From: Rufibacter psychrotolerans
Lineage (GTDB): Bacteria; Bacteroidota; Bacteroidia; Cytophagales; Hymenobacteraceae
Direction of reading: 5' to 3'
NCBI RefSeq assembly: GCF_016924645.1
Contig: NZ_JAFFJV010000026.1
Span: forward strand, 1-62,850
Length of the DNA: 62,850 nucleotides
The notes under the pieces are model-generated. The model did no database searches, was not told the DNA's origin, and was given only the letters and a program-made list of their open reading frames with translations. Each line of letters begins with the position of its first letter. The first letter of the stretch is position 1. Both the position numbers and the translations under genes were made by a program. Shown here piece after piece: positions 41,493 through 50,948 of the stretch.

Positions 41493-42910
41493 GGCACGGG
41501 CGCGTCCTGGTCAAACACCAGCACTTTGTCTGGGTGTTTGGTGCGCATGTAGCCCCGTATGATCTGCTGGGTGTCTTTGTTGTCATTGTAGTACTTGATG
41601 ACACCTCTGAAGTCCTCTAGGGAAGAAGCGCTGAACGTCTCATCAAAATACCCGAAGCCCAGGTACCGGCCATTGTCTACCACCACCACCGATTTCTCTT
41701 CGGGGTGGCGGCCTTTCCCGATGATCACAAAGGTGACATAGTCGTACTTGAACGCGTCAATGGACTCAATCACCCGTTTGTTGTACTCCTCCGGAGATTC
41801 CTTGCCCACGCAGGCGCCTTTGCATTGGTGCACCTGGTAATCAAAGCAGGGGCCGTTGGTTTTGTACAGGTCGCAGAGTTTCTGGCACAGGTTGTACTTG
41901 GCCACCCGGCTGTAGAGGAAGTTCTTGGCCTGGAACTGGTTAGACATGGTGAGCAGGGGCGGCACCTCGGTCTTGGCCTTCTGGAACGTGAGCCGAAGGT
42001 ACCCGTCCTGGTCATAATAGGAGTAAATGCCCGCGTGGTACACACTGCGGCGCTGGGCGCGGTTGTAGAACGGCTTGCGCTTCTTAATCTCATCAGACTC
42101 AAACAGCAGGGCTACCAGTTCACTGCCGGTGCGCTCATAGGTGATGCTGGCAATGCGGTTCTTGAACTCAATGGACTTCTTGCTCTTGAAGTCAATGTTG
42201 AAGTGCTGGATAATGCGCTTGCGGATGCTCTTGCTCTTGCCCACGTAAATAATCTCGCCGTGTTCGTCATGGAAGTAGTACACGCCTGCCTCCAGGGGCA
42301 ACGCATCTACCATCTCGCGCGAAATGGCCGGGGGCAGCAACGAGGTTTTAATCTCTTTGGTGATGGAAGAAGTAGGCTCCAGGAGTTTGTCGTCCTGGTC
42401 ATCGTTCACCTTCTTGGCGTCCAGTTTCAGCAGCCGGTCAAAGAGAACGGTGGTAGCCTCGGCGTCGCCGATGGCGCGGTGGCGCATCTGCAGCGGAATA
42501 TCGATGCTTTTGCAGAGCTTGCCCAGGCTGTAAGAGGGCAAGCCCGGAATAAGCTTCCGGCTCAGCCGAACGGTGCACAGGGTCTTCCGCTGGAAGGTAA
42601 AGCCCAGGTCGGCAAACTCCTTCTTCAGGAAGGAATAGTCGAACCGCACGTTGTGGGCCACAAACACATGGCCCTCGGTGATCTGCACAATCTGCTTGGC
42701 CACCTCATGGAACTTGGGGGCATCCTTCACCATGTCATCGGTGATGCCGGTGAGCTGGGAGATGAAGAAGGGGATGGGCCGGCCCGGATTGATGAGGCTA
42801 TGGAACTGGTCTACCACCTGGGTGCCGTCATGGATGAAGATCGCGATCTCGGTGATGCGGTCTTCGGCGGGCTGCCCTCCGGTGGTCTCAATGTCTACAA
42901 TGGCGTACAC
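41483..42910 (-). CDS. DEDDh exonuclease fused to GIY-YIG nuclease (Cho/UvrC-like)
   Basis: 475 residues. Residues 1-165 form a DnaQ-like 3'-5' exonuclease (VDIETTGG with Asp6/Glu8, VAHNVRFDYSFL, HRAIGDAEAT). Residues about 205-290 are a GIY-YIG domain (GVYYFHDEHGEIIYVGKSKSIRKRI). A Cys-containing segment follows (CQKLCDLYKTNGPCFDYQVHQCKGAC), reminiscent of the UvrC/Cho Cys cluster. The protein may incise damaged DNA and trim it. A TAA lies four codons upstream of the GTG at 42910, so this GTG is the only possible start here. Confidence 0.9.
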   Translation of the reverse strand: MYAIVDIETTGGQPAEDRITEIAIFIHDGTQVVDQFHSLINPGRPIPFFISQLTGITDDMVKDAPKFHEVAKQIVQITEGHVFVAHNVRFDYSFLKKEFADLGFTFQRKTLCTVRLSRKLIPGLPSYSLGKLCKSIDIPLQMRHRAIGDAEATTVLFDRLLKLDAKKVNDDQDDKLLEPTSSITKEIKTSLLPPAISREMVDALPLEAGVYYFHDEHGEIIYVGKSKSIRKRIIQHFNIDFKSKKSIEFKNRIASITYERTGSELVALLFESDEIKKRKPFYNRAQRRSVYHAGIYSYYDQDGYLRLTFQKAKTEVPPLLTMSNQFQAKNFLYSRVAKYNLCQKLCDLYKTNGPCFDYQVHQCKGACVGKESPEEYNKRVIESIDAFKYDYVTFVIIGKGRHPEEKSVVVVDNGRYLGFGYFDETFSASSLEDFRGVIKYYNDNKDTQQIIRGYMRTKHPDKVLVFDQDAPVPAF

Positions 42911-42926
42911 GCGCTCAGGTTAAGGT

Positions 42927-42955
42927 GAAAGATAACGCTACTTATATTAGCACAA
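42927..42955 (-). promoter_or_regulatory. Putative promoter of exonuclease/GIY-YIG gene
   Basis: On the minus strand TTG (42953-42955), 18 bases, then TATCTTTC (one mismatch to TAnnTTTG). The leader to the GTG would be about 10 bases. Confidence 0.35.
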
Positions 42956-43014
42956 CCAAGTTAGGGGCAAGAACGTTTCATTGCGCCGCCTTCCGCAACC
43001 CCCCCAAACGCAAA

Positions 43015-43050
43015 AAAAGCAGCCTTATGGGGCTGCTTTTCAAAAAAGGG
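43015..43050 (-). terminator. Terminator of DUF2383 gene
   Basis: AAAAGCAGCC / GGCTGCTTTT stem; on the minus strand it ends in a T-tract. A further degenerate palindrome arm (GGGGCTAAAAACTAG) overlaps its 3' flank. Confidence 0.7.
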
Positions 43051-43058
43051 GCTAAAAA

Positions 43059-43529
43059 CTAGAGCGCTTCTTTGAGGCTGGTGATGGTTTGCTTGGTGGC
43101 CATGATCTCCTGGCGCTGCCGCTGAATAACGGTGAGCAGGTCTACGGGCAGGCCTTCGGTGTTGAGGGCATTGTCATAGGCCTTGATGGCGGCCTCGTCC
43201 CCGGTTTCGCACTCGCCCAGGATGGCTTTGCTGTCATTGGCCCCAACGGCCGATTTCAGGTTGATCCAGCCGCGGTGCACGGCGCCGGCGGCTTGCAGGG
43301 CGGCCCCTTCCACGGTGGTGGTGTTGCTGGTGCTGTTGCCGTGTTGCTGGGCAATGCTTTCCAGTTCACTCACAAACACGGCCCGTTGGTGGGCAAAGCG
43401 CTCCAGTTCGGCTTTGATTCTGGTGTTGTCCACGGCGCCGGCGGCGGTCTCATAGCCTTTGCGGCCGTCTCTGGCGGTTTCCACCAGGTCATTCAGCACG
43501 TCCATCACTTTTTCATTCTTGTTTTCCAT
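43059..43529 (-). CDS. DUF2383 / PA2169-family four-helix-bundle protein
   Basis: 156 residues, entirely helical by composition, with no signal peptide. NDLVETARDGRKGYETAAGAV and LGECETGDEAAIKAYDNAL are the typical halves of the PA2169/DUF2383 ferritin-like family, in which Glu/His residues on each helix pair recall a degenerate ferritin or Dps fold. Function unknown; members are frequently stress-induced. Monocistronic with its own terminator. Confidence 0.88.
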   Translation of the reverse strand: MENKNEKVMDVLNDLVETARDGRKGYETAAGAVDNTRIKAELERFAHQRAVFVSELESIAQQHGNSTSNTTTVEGAALQAAGAVHRGWINLKSAVGANDSKAILGECETGDEAAIKAYDNALNTEGLPVDLLTVIQRQRQEIMATKQTITSLKEAL

Positions 43530-43635
43530 AGTTGTAGGGATAGCGGTTCAACAAAATCCTGTTCTATCTGAACCTTGCTATATAGCAGAGGAGCAGTTAT
43601 TCCTGCTATACTGTGCCCGCTATTTTTTGTTATGG

Positions 43636-43674
43636 CGTTTTGGGGCTTATTCCGCCAAAACAGGCCCAAAACGG
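43636..43674. repeat. dispersed palindrome, copy 15
   Basis: Arms CGTTTTGGGGCTTATTCCG and CAAAACAGGCCCAAAACGG, one of the best copies. It ends 1 bp before the stop codon of the AI-2E-family gene. Confidence 0.65.
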
Positions 43675-43675
43675 C

Positions 43676-44776
43676 TTACCGCATCTTCCGCTTTTCCCTG
43701 AGCCGCTTCAGCAGCCGGTTCTCTTTGTGCGACTGGTTGATGTCGTTCAGGAGAAAGCCAAACGGCCGCAGGGGCTCATAGGCATCAAAGATCACCTTCA
43801 GGATGGCGATGATGGGAATGGACAGAATCATGCCGGGTGCTCCCCAGATCTCGCCGCCAATAATCAGGGCCAGGATGGCGGCGAACGGATTGATGCTCAC
43901 TTTGGAGCCCACCACGAACGGGGTGATGAAGTTGCCCTCCAGAAACTGCACAAAGGCAAAAATCCCGATCACAATGAGCATCTGGCCCGCCGAACCAGTA
44001 TTCACCAGGATGTACAGGGCCGGCAGCAGGGCGCCAATCAGGATGCCGATGTATGGAATCACGGTCAGGATGGAGGCCAGCACCCCGAAGAAAATGGCGA
44101 ACTCCACGCCCATGATCATCAGCCCCACGGAGTTCAGCACGGCCACTACCAGGATCACGATCAGCAAGCCCGACAGGTAGCCCTGCACCACCCGCTGAAT
44201 GTTGTCAATGGTTTCAATGAGCGGCTCACGGCGGTCTCTGGTAATGAACTGGAACAGGAACTGCCGCAGGTGGTCGCGGTAGTACAGCATACAGAACACA
44301 TAGATGGGAATGAGGGAAATCACCGTAAGGGCCCCCGTGGTAAGGGAGATGGTGCTGCCCAGGAAAGCCGTTCCTGTCTGCGTCACGTTGCCCAGGGCTT
44401 TCTGCAGGAACTCGCTCTTGTTGGTGGGCCTGATGCCGAACCGCTCGTACAGAAACTCCTGCACCTTGGCGATCAGCACCGTCAGTTTGGAGTTGATCTC
44501 AGAGAGCTCAGAAGAAAAGCCGCCTATCTGGGCCGAAAGAAACCAGATCAGCAGCCCTAACACAATGATCACGAGGATGAGGGAAATGACAATGGAGACC
44601 GCCCGGGGCAGCTTTTTCTCCATGCTCCTGGTCATGGGCAGCAGCAGCAGGGCAAAGAGGGCGGCAAAGCAGATGGGGATCAGAACCGGGCTGAAGGTCT
44701 GCAGAAAATGCAGCAGCAGGTAAAGCCCCAGCAAAATGACCGTGTACTTAAAATAGGAGGGTAGTTGTATTTCCAT
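43676..44776 (-). CDS. AI-2E family transporter (PerM/YhhT-like permease)
   Basis: 366 residues with seven or eight membrane segments. A central soluble stretch (about 120-220) and the C-terminal half carrying EGNFITPFVVGSKVSINPFAAI, IGGEIWGAPGMILSIPIIAI are typical of the AI-2E/PerM exporter superfamily. Family members have been linked to autoinducer-2 export or to Na+/H+ antiport, so the substrate here is not predicted. The C-terminus is Arg/Lys-rich (RLLKRLREKRKMR). Confidence 0.9.
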   Translation of the reverse strand: MEIQLPSYFKYTVILLGLYLLLHFLQTFSPVLIPICFAALFALLLLPMTRSMEKKLPRAVSIVISLILVIIVLGLLIWFLSAQIGGFSSELSEINSKLTVLIAKVQEFLYERFGIRPTNKSEFLQKALGNVTQTGTAFLGSTISLTTGALTVISLIPIYVFCMLYYRDHLRQFLFQFITRDRREPLIETIDNIQRVVQGYLSGLLIVILVVAVLNSVGLMIMGVEFAIFFGVLASILTVIPYIGILIGALLPALYILVNTGSAGQMLIVIGIFAFVQFLEGNFITPFVVGSKVSINPFAAILALIIGGEIWGAPGMILSIPIIAILKVIFDAYEPLRPFGFLLNDINQSHKENRLLKRLREKRKMR

Positions 44777-44899
44777 TTTGGTGAGGCTGGTTTACAGAGG
44801 TTTCTTTAAAAGGTAAATTGCTAAAACAGTTAGCTTTTAAGTAGCTGAAAGCAAGTTTGTTATTATTTTTATCTAAAAACATAAGCAAAACTCCTCTCC
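44777..44899. other. Spacer upstream of parE promoter
   Basis: AT-rich, with a weak hairpin (GCTAAAACAGTTAGC, about 44820-44834) and no gene. The full spacer is 44777-45087. Confidence 0.4.
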
Positions 44900-44927
44900 T
44901 TGAATGAACTGCAAAGCCCTATATTTG
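44900..44927 (+). promoter_or_regulatory. Putative parE-parC promoter
   Basis: TTG (44900-44902), 17 bases, TATATTTG (44920-44927): a good Bacteroidota -33/-7 pair. It predicts a leader of about 155 bases before parE. Confidence 0.5.
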
Positions 44928-45087
44928 GTTACATGGTAGGAGAATCCGGCACTGCTTCCGGCTTTAATTTAGAGCCGTGGCAGCCAAGGATTTCCGCATT
45001 AAAAATCGTTCTTTCGCGGTTCTGATGGCAAAGTACACGCAAATTTTCTTTTATTTTACCTAATTCTACTAAACCCTAAAGTTCCCT

Positions 45088-46959
45088 ATGGCAGAACTGA
45101 CTAATGTTTCCTACAACGAGGATAGTATTCGTTCGCTTGACTGGCGTGAACACATCCGGCTGCGCCCGGGTATGTACATTGGTAAGCTGGGCGACGGTTC
45201 CTCTCCCGATGATGGGATTTACATTCTTGTGAAAGAGGTGATTGACAACTCCATTGATGAGCACATGATGGGGTTTGGCCGCACCATTGAAGTAAAGATT
45301 TCTGACCACAAAGTGGTGGTACGTGACTACGGCCGCGGTATTCCGCTGGGCAAGGTGATTGACTGCGTGAGCAAGATCAACACCGGTGGTAAGTATGACA
45401 GCCGCGCGTTCCAGAAATCGGTGGGGTTGAACGGGGTAGGTACCAAGGCGGTGAACGCTTTGTCTACGCATTTCAGAATCCAGTCTGTGCGCGACGGGCA
45501 AACCAAGGTGGCCGAGTTTGAGCGCGGCGAGCTGGTGAAAGACGAGCCGCTGCAGGAAACGAACCAGCGTAACGGTACCACTACCACCTTTGTGCCCGAT
45601 GATTCCATCTTCCGCAACTACCATTTCATTCCGGAGTTCCTGGAAAACCAGATATGGAACTACGTATACCTCAACGCCGGCTTAACCATCCATTTCAACG
45701 GGCAGAAATACTACTCAGAGAATGGATTGAAAGACCTGTTGAGCCGCAAGATAGACGAGGAGTCTATGCGCTACCCCATCATCCACCTGAAAGGAGAGGA
45801 TATTGAGTTCGCCTTGACCCACGGCAACGATTACGGCGAGGAGTACTATTCCTTCGTGAACGGGCAGTACACTACCCAGGGCGGTACGCACCTGGCCGCC
45901 TTTAGAGAGGCGGTAGTGAGAACCGTGCGCGAATTCTACAAGAAAGACTACGATGCCACGGATATCCGCGGCTCAATAGTGGGTGCCATTGCCATTCGCG
46001 TTCAGGAGCCGGTTTTCGAAAGTCAGACCAAAACCAAGCTGGGTTCCATTAACGTGGCCCATGACGGCCCAACGGTGCGGAACTTCGTGAACGATTTTGT
46101 GAAGGAGCACCTGGACAACTACCTGCACAAGAACCCCGCGGTAGCCGATGCCCTTAAGAAACGCATTGAGCAGAGCGAGCGTGAGCGCAAGGACATGGCC
46201 GGCATCAAGAAACTGGCCAACCAGCGTGCGAAGAAAGCGAACCTGCACAACAAGAAACTACGCGACTGCCGCTTCCACTTCGGGGAAAGCAAAGACCTGG
46301 AGAAAGAGGCCTTGACCACCTTGTTCATCACCGAGGGGGACTCTGCATCAGGATCTATCACCAAGTCTCGCAACGTGGAACTGGAGGCAGTGTTCAGCTT
46401 GCGCGGGAAACCGTTGAACTGTTTCGGGCTCAAAAAGAAAATCGTGTACGAGAACGAGGAGTTCAACCTGCTGCAGCACGCCCTCAACATCGAGGAAGGA
46501 CTGGAAGGCTTGCGTTATAACCGCGTGGTCATCGCCACCGATGCCGACGTGGACGGCATGCACATCCGCCTGCTGCTTATGACCTTTTTCCTGCAGTTTT
46601 TCCCAGATCTGGTCAAAAACGGGCACCTGTACATTCTGGAGACGCCGCTCTTCAGGGTGCGCAACAAGAAAGAGACCATCTATTGCTACAATGACCAGGA
46701 ACGCCAGCACGCTATTCGCAAGCTGGGCAAGAACCCCGAGATCACCCGCTTCAAAGGTTTGGGTGAGATCTCGCCGGAAGAGTTCGGGAAGTTCATTGGG
46801 GAGAACATACGCCTGGAGCCGGTGATCATGGGTAAGACCGAGCAGAACATCCAGAAGATCCTTTCTTACTACATGGGCAAGAACACGCCGGAGCGCCAGC
46901 AGTTTATCATTGAGAATTTGAAGATTGAAAAAGATATAGTAGAGGAGGTTTATGCTTAA
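45088..46959 (+). CDS. parE: Type IIA topoisomerase subunit B (ParE-like)
   Basis: 623 residues, short as is usual for topoisomerase IV B. The GHKL ATPase shows EVIDNSIDEHMMG, RDYGRGIPLGKV, and GLNGVGTKAVNALS. The transducer and TOPRIM domains follow with TEGDSASGSITKSR, FSLRGKPLN and IATDADVDGMHIR. The C-terminus FKGLGEISPEEFGKFI matches the family. With ParC it decatenates chromosomes. It overlaps parC by 8 bases, indicating translational coupling. Confidence 0.93.
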   Translation: MAELTNVSYNEDSIRSLDWREHIRLRPGMYIGKLGDGSSPDDGIYILVKEVIDNSIDEHMMGFGRTIEVKISDHKVVVRDYGRGIPLGKVIDCVSKINTGGKYDSRAFQKSVGLNGVGTKAVNALSTHFRIQSVRDGQTKVAEFERGELVKDEPLQETNQRNGTTTTFVPDDSIFRNYHFIPEFLENQIWNYVYLNAGLTIHFNGQKYYSENGLKDLLSRKIDEESMRYPIIHLKGEDIEFALTHGNDYGEEYYSFVNGQYTTQGGTHLAAFREAVVRTVREFYKKDYDATDIRGSIVGAIAIRVQEPVFESQTKTKLGSINVAHDGPTVRNFVNDFVKEHLDNYLHKNPAVADALKKRIEQSERERKDMAGIKKLANQRAKKANLHNKKLRDCRFHFGESKDLEKEALTTLFITEGDSASGSITKSRNVELEAVFSLRGKPLNCFGLKKKIVYENEEFNLLQHALNIEEGLEGLRYNRVVIATDADVDGMHIRLLLMTFFLQFFPDLVKNGHLYILETPLFRVRNKKETIYCYNDQERQHAIRKLGKNPEITRFKGLGEISPEEFGKFIGENIRLEPVIMGKTEQNIQKILSYYMGKNTPERQQFIIENLKIEKDIVEEVYA

Positions 46960-49699
46960 CGAAGAATTGGAAAACGAGAACAACCTGGAACTGGATGCGC
47001 AGCTGGAAGGCGAGGAGGCCATCCATGACATCACGTCGGTTTCTGGTTTGTACGAGAACTGGTTTTTGGACTATGCCTCCTACGTAATTCTGGAGCGGGC
47101 CGTGCCTGCCCTAGAAGACGGTTTCAAGCCGGTGCAGCGCCGCATCATGCACGCCATGAAAGAAATGGACGATGGCCGTTTCAACAAAGTGGCGAACGTG
47201 ATCGGGCAGACCATGCAGTACCACCCGCACGGTGATGCCTCCATTGGCGATGCCATTGTGAACCTGGGCCAGAAAGACCTGCTCATTGAGACGCAGGGTA
47301 ACTGGGGCGACGTACGCACCGGCGACAGCGCCGCGGCTCCCCGTTACATTGAGGCCCGCCTCACCAAGTTCGCGCTGGACGTGGTGTTCAACCCGCAGAC
47401 CACCGAGTGGCAGCTGAGCTACGATGGCCGTAAGAACGAGCCGGTGACCTTGCCGGTGAAATTCCCGTTGTTGCTCGCACAGGGCGTGGAAGGAATTGCC
47501 GTTGGCTTGTCTACCAAGATCATGCCCCACAACTTCCGGGAGCTGATCAAGGGTTCTATTGACGTACTCAAAGGCCGTAAGACGCAGCTGTTGCCCGATT
47601 TCCCAACCGGTGGTCTGGCAGATTTCACCAACTACAACGGCGGTTCCAAAGGCAGCAAGATCCGTTTACGGGCTACTATTGAGAAAGTAGACAAATCGCT
47701 CCTGATCATCCGTGACGTGCCGTATGGTACCACCACCACGGCGCTGATGGAGTCTATTGTTAAGGCCAGCGAGAACAACAAGATCAAGATCAAGAAGGTG
47801 GTAGACAATACCGCCAAAGACGTGGAGATCCAGGTGCACATTCCGCCGGGAATCTCGCCTGACCTGACCATTGACGCGCTCTACGCCTTCACCGACTGCG
47901 AAATCTCTATTTCGCCCAACACCTGCGTGATCATTGACGAGAAACCTCGTTTCATGACCGTAGATGATTTGCTGCAGATGTCTACTGTGAAAACGGTACG
48001 GTTGCTGGAGCGGGAGCTGGAGATCAAGCAGGCCGAGCTGGAAGACAAGTGGCACCAGTCTTCGTTGGAGAAGATCTTCATTGAGAACCGCATCTACCGC
48101 GACATTGAAGAGTGCGAGACCTGGGAAGCCGTTCTGGAAGCCATTGACAGAGGTCTGGACCCGTTCAAACCAACCTTGCGCCGTGAGGTAACGCTGGACG
48201 ATATCGTGCGCCTGACCGAGATCAAGATCAAGCGTATCTCCAAGTTTGACGCCTTCAAGGCCGACGAGTACATCAAAAAGCTGGAAGCCGAAATGGCGGA
48301 GGTAGCCGATCACCTAGCCAACCTGACCCGTTACGCTATCAGCTATTTTGAGGGTCTTTTGGCCAAATACGGCAAAGGCAAAGAGCGTAAAACCCAGATC
48401 AGAACCTTTGATGTGGTATCGGCGCAGAAAGTGGCCGTGGCCAACCAGAAGCTGTACGTGAACCGCAAAGACGGTTTTGTGGGCTATGGCTTGAAGAAAG
48501 ACGAGTTCGTTTGTGACTGCTCTGACATGGATGATATCATTGCCATCCGCAAGGACGGTAAGTTTATGGTGTCCCGCATCTCAGACAAGATCTTCATGGG
48601 CAAAGACATCATTCATGTGGGCGTGTACAACAAGAATGATGAGCACATGGTCTACAACATGATCTACACCGATGGAAAGACGGGCATCTCCTTCGCCAAG
48701 CGTTTTGCCGTGACTTCCATCACCCGTGACAAAGAGTATGACCTCACCAAAGGGGAGAAGAACTCCAAGGTGGTGTATCTGACGGCGAACCCGAACTCTG
48801 AATCTGAGTTGGTGAGCATTCAGTTGCAGCCGGCCAGCGCCGCCCGCGTGAAGAATTTTGACTTTGATTTTGCTGAACTGCTGATCAAAGGCAAAGGCTC
48901 ACAAGGCAACATCGTGACCAAGCACCCCATCAAAAAAGTGACGCAGAAAGCCTTGGGTGAGTCTACCCGCGGCGGTCGCGAGATCTACTATGATGAAGTG
49001 ATTGGCCGCCTGAACACCGAGAACCGCGGTCGTTACCTGGGCTCCTTCAACACCGATGATACCATCCTGGTGATCTACAAAGACGGGTCGTATGAGTTAA
49101 CTTCGTTTGAGTTGTCTAACCACTATGATGTGCCTAACATTGAAGTAATCCATAAGTTCTCGCCGGAGTTGGTGGTGTCTGCCATCTACACCGAAGGCGA
49201 GACCAAGGTGAGCTATGTGAAGCGCTTTGTGGTGGAAACCAGCACCGTGGGCAAACGCTTTACCTTCATCTCAGAAACCAAAGGATCTAAGCTGTTGGCA
49301 GCAACCGTGCACCCAGAACCTAAAGCCGAGATCAAGCTGCAGCGCGATAAAAAGTCTGAGAAAGAGACCGATATGCTGCTGTTGAGCGAGTTCATTGACG
49401 TGAAAGGCTGGCGGGCCATGGGTAACAAACTCAACTACTTCAAAATCTTTGGGGTAACTATCCAAAAGGAGGAAGAAGCGGAGCCCGTAAAGGTGAAAAG
49501 TAGCACAAAAGCAGTAAAACCGGTAAAGGTAGACCCTAAGATAGTACAAGAAACAGCGGCCTCTTTCTCCTCCGGAGACCAGGTGGCGCTTGATATAAAC
49601 ACATTAGAACCTGTTCTGGATTTAGCCGTAGAAACTGAACAAATTGGGGATCTAGAAAAGCCAGCCAAAAGCCCTAAAAAACAGTTGAACCTGTTTTAG
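46952..49699 (+). CDS. parC: Type IIA topoisomerase subunit A (ParC-like)
   Basis: 915 residues. The breakage-reunion domain has QRRIMHAMKEMDDGRF, YHPHGDASIGDAIV and the catalytic Tyr in APRYIEARLT. The C-terminal part (about 500-830) shows beta-pinwheel-like repeats, ending in a Lys/Pro-rich tail KSPKKQLNLF. At the quinolone-contact site Ala-Ser occupies the place of E. coli GyrA Ser83-Ala84. Partner of ParE. The stop overlaps a hairpin (CCTAAAAAACAG...CTGTTTTAGG, 49674-49700). Confidence 0.93.
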   Translation: MLNEELENENNLELDAQLEGEEAIHDITSVSGLYENWFLDYASYVILERAVPALEDGFKPVQRRIMHAMKEMDDGRFNKVANVIGQTMQYHPHGDASIGDAIVNLGQKDLLIETQGNWGDVRTGDSAAAPRYIEARLTKFALDVVFNPQTTEWQLSYDGRKNEPVTLPVKFPLLLAQGVEGIAVGLSTKIMPHNFRELIKGSIDVLKGRKTQLLPDFPTGGLADFTNYNGGSKGSKIRLRATIEKVDKSLLIIRDVPYGTTTTALMESIVKASENNKIKIKKVVDNTAKDVEIQVHIPPGISPDLTIDALYAFTDCEISISPNTCVIIDEKPRFMTVDDLLQMSTVKTVRLLERELEIKQAELEDKWHQSSLEKIFIENRIYRDIEECETWEAVLEAIDRGLDPFKPTLRREVTLDDIVRLTEIKIKRISKFDAFKADEYIKKLEAEMAEVADHLANLTRYAISYFEGLLAKYGKGKERKTQIRTFDVVSAQKVAVANQKLYVNRKDGFVGYGLKKDEFVCDCSDMDDIIAIRKDGKFMVSRISDKIFMGKDIIHVGVYNKNDEHMVYNMIYTDGKTGISFAKRFAVTSITRDKEYDLTKGEKNSKVVYLTANPNSESELVSIQLQPASAARVKNFDFDFAELLIKGKGSQGNIVTKHPIKKVTQKALGESTRGGREIYYDEVIGRLNTENRGRYLGSFNTDDTILVIYKDGSYELTSFELSNHYDVPNIEVIHKFSPELVVSAIYTEGETKVSYVKRFVVETSTVGKRFTFISETKGSKLLAATVHPEPKAEIKLQRDKKSEKETDMLLLSEFIDVKGWRAMGNKLNYFKIFGVTIQKEEEAEPVKVKSSTKAVKPVKVDPKIVQETAASFSSGDQVALDINTLEPVLDLAVETEQIGDLEKPAKSPKKQLNLF

Positions 49700-49700
49700 G
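49674..49700. terminator. Hairpin at parC stop codon
   Basis: CCTAAAAAACAG / CTGTTTTAGG stem over the stop codon, followed by T-rich sequence. It resembles one arm-pair of the dispersed palindrome family and could act as a weak terminator. Confidence 0.4.
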
Positions 49701-49763
49701 ATTTTCTGAAAAGTTTTTCGTAGATTACCCTTACGTTGGAATGTTAAAGTTTAACTGGGGAGT

Positions 49764-50552
49764 ATGCGGAAAACTTTTAGACTCGTGTTTTTATTGATGA
49801 CTCTGATAAGTTTTCCGAACCTGGCGGCCTTTTCCGGCGGCTTAGGTTCGGAAAAACTTCTGTGGGAGGCGAACCAACTATTCCGGGAGTACAAAGACGC
49901 GGAAGCTCTGGAGAAATATGAACTGTTGCTCGCTTCCAGTCCGGAGCAACTGGAGGCCCTCACCAAGGCCAGCATCGTCTGTGGCCGCATCGGGAGCCGC
50001 TTCACCGACGATACCCACAAGGGAATCTACTACCACAAAGCCTATACCTTCGCGCAAAAAGCGCGGGCCGTAGACAGCCTGTCGGCCGAGCCAAACTACG
50101 TGATGGCGCTTTCGCTCAGCAACCTGGGCCAGATTGCCTCCCTCAAAGACCGCATGGTACAGCTCAACCAAATCAAATACTTCCTAGATAATGCCCTGGC
50201 CCAAGATGCCCGCCATGCCGGCGCTTGGCACCTGCTGGGCCGTTGGGCCTACAAAGTGGCCAACCTCACCTTCGCCGAAAAGTCTGCCAACCGCTTGCTC
50301 ACGCATCTGCCGCTGCCCACTTCCACCAACCAGCAGGCCATTCAGGCCATTACCAAAGCCATTGAACTGGACCCAGGCAACTTGCTGTATTACTATGATT
50401 TAGCCCGGGTACAGCGCGAGTCTGACCTTAAAAGCGAGTGCGTGGAAACCCTGCAGCGCGCCCTGGACCAGAAACTGGTCACCACCGAAGACCTGGAGCT
50501 GAGCCGCCGGTGCAAAATCTTGTTACAGGAAGTTTTAAAAGTAAGAGTATAG
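49764..50552 (+). CDS. Exported TPR-like protein
   Basis: 262 residues with a signal peptide (MRKTFRLVFLLMTLISFPNLA). The mature part consists of helical pairs similar to tetratricopeptide repeats: LWEANQLFREYKDAEALEKYELLL, AGAWHLLGRWAYKVANLTFA and IQAITKAIELDPGNLLYYYDLA. It probably serves as a periplasmic scaffold; partner unknown. It lies 64 bp after parC on the same strand but is separated by a hairpin. Confidence 0.85.
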   Translation: MRKTFRLVFLLMTLISFPNLAAFSGGLGSEKLLWEANQLFREYKDAEALEKYELLLASSPEQLEALTKASIVCGRIGSRFTDDTHKGIYYHKAYTFAQKARAVDSLSAEPNYVMALSLSNLGQIASLKDRMVQLNQIKYFLDNALAQDARHAGAWHLLGRWAYKVANLTFAEKSANRLLTHLPLPTSTNQQAIQAITKAIELDPGNLLYYYDLARVQRESDLKSECVETLQRALDQKLVTTEDLELSRRCKILLQEVLKVRV

Positions 50553-50948
50553 CCTAAAATCTACTTTCATTTCACCTGCACCGGTTTAGGAATCTTCCGG
50601 GCAATTACTTTGGTCTTTGCCAGGTAATATCACCAGCCAGCGCAGAAACGTCTGCGGTTGTGCTTCGCTCATCAAGTACACAGCCCCGAAACCAAGAGCC
50701 CACCCTGGAGGAACTCTTAGTTTCGGGGCTTTTTGTTTTTGGTCCGTTTTCTCAAAAACTGCAGAAAAATAGAGCCGGCATAGGGGTTTTTGAGTTTCGC
50801 CTGTCTTTTGGGGTAAGTTTTACAAAGGCGCGCCGTGGCAGGGGAATTTACCTGTTTGAAGATTTGCTGAAAGGAAAGGGAGAAAAATAGCGCTCTTAGT
50901 ATATAAAATTTAACATATTTTTTATATTAGTGTACCAAAGCCAAGCAG
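50553..50948. other. 396 bp spacer with a candidate small RNA
   Basis: Holds the hairpin-rich stretch listed below, a weak palindrome-like stretch near 50735-50770, and an AT-rich region directly before the DUF5686 gene. A 76-codon frame (50660-50890) has no coding character. Confidence 0.45.
50618..50740 (+). ncRNA. Candidate small RNA (hairpins plus terminator)
   Basis: A -7-like box TTACTTTG (50605-50612, one mismatch) is followed by CGCAGA-AACG-TCTGCG (50641-50656), a perfect hairpin. A terminator stem follows, AGCCCCGAAACCAAGAG / CTCTTAGTTTCGGGGCT (one mismatch, 50682-50730), with a T-rich tail. No coding frame fits. It could instead be only a terminator for the upstream TPR gene. A 6S-type RNA is one possibility, untested. 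Confidence 0.3.

Noticed and set aside
50660..50890. 76-codon frame after the TPR gene
   Set aside because: It runs through the terminator hairpin and has no coding character.
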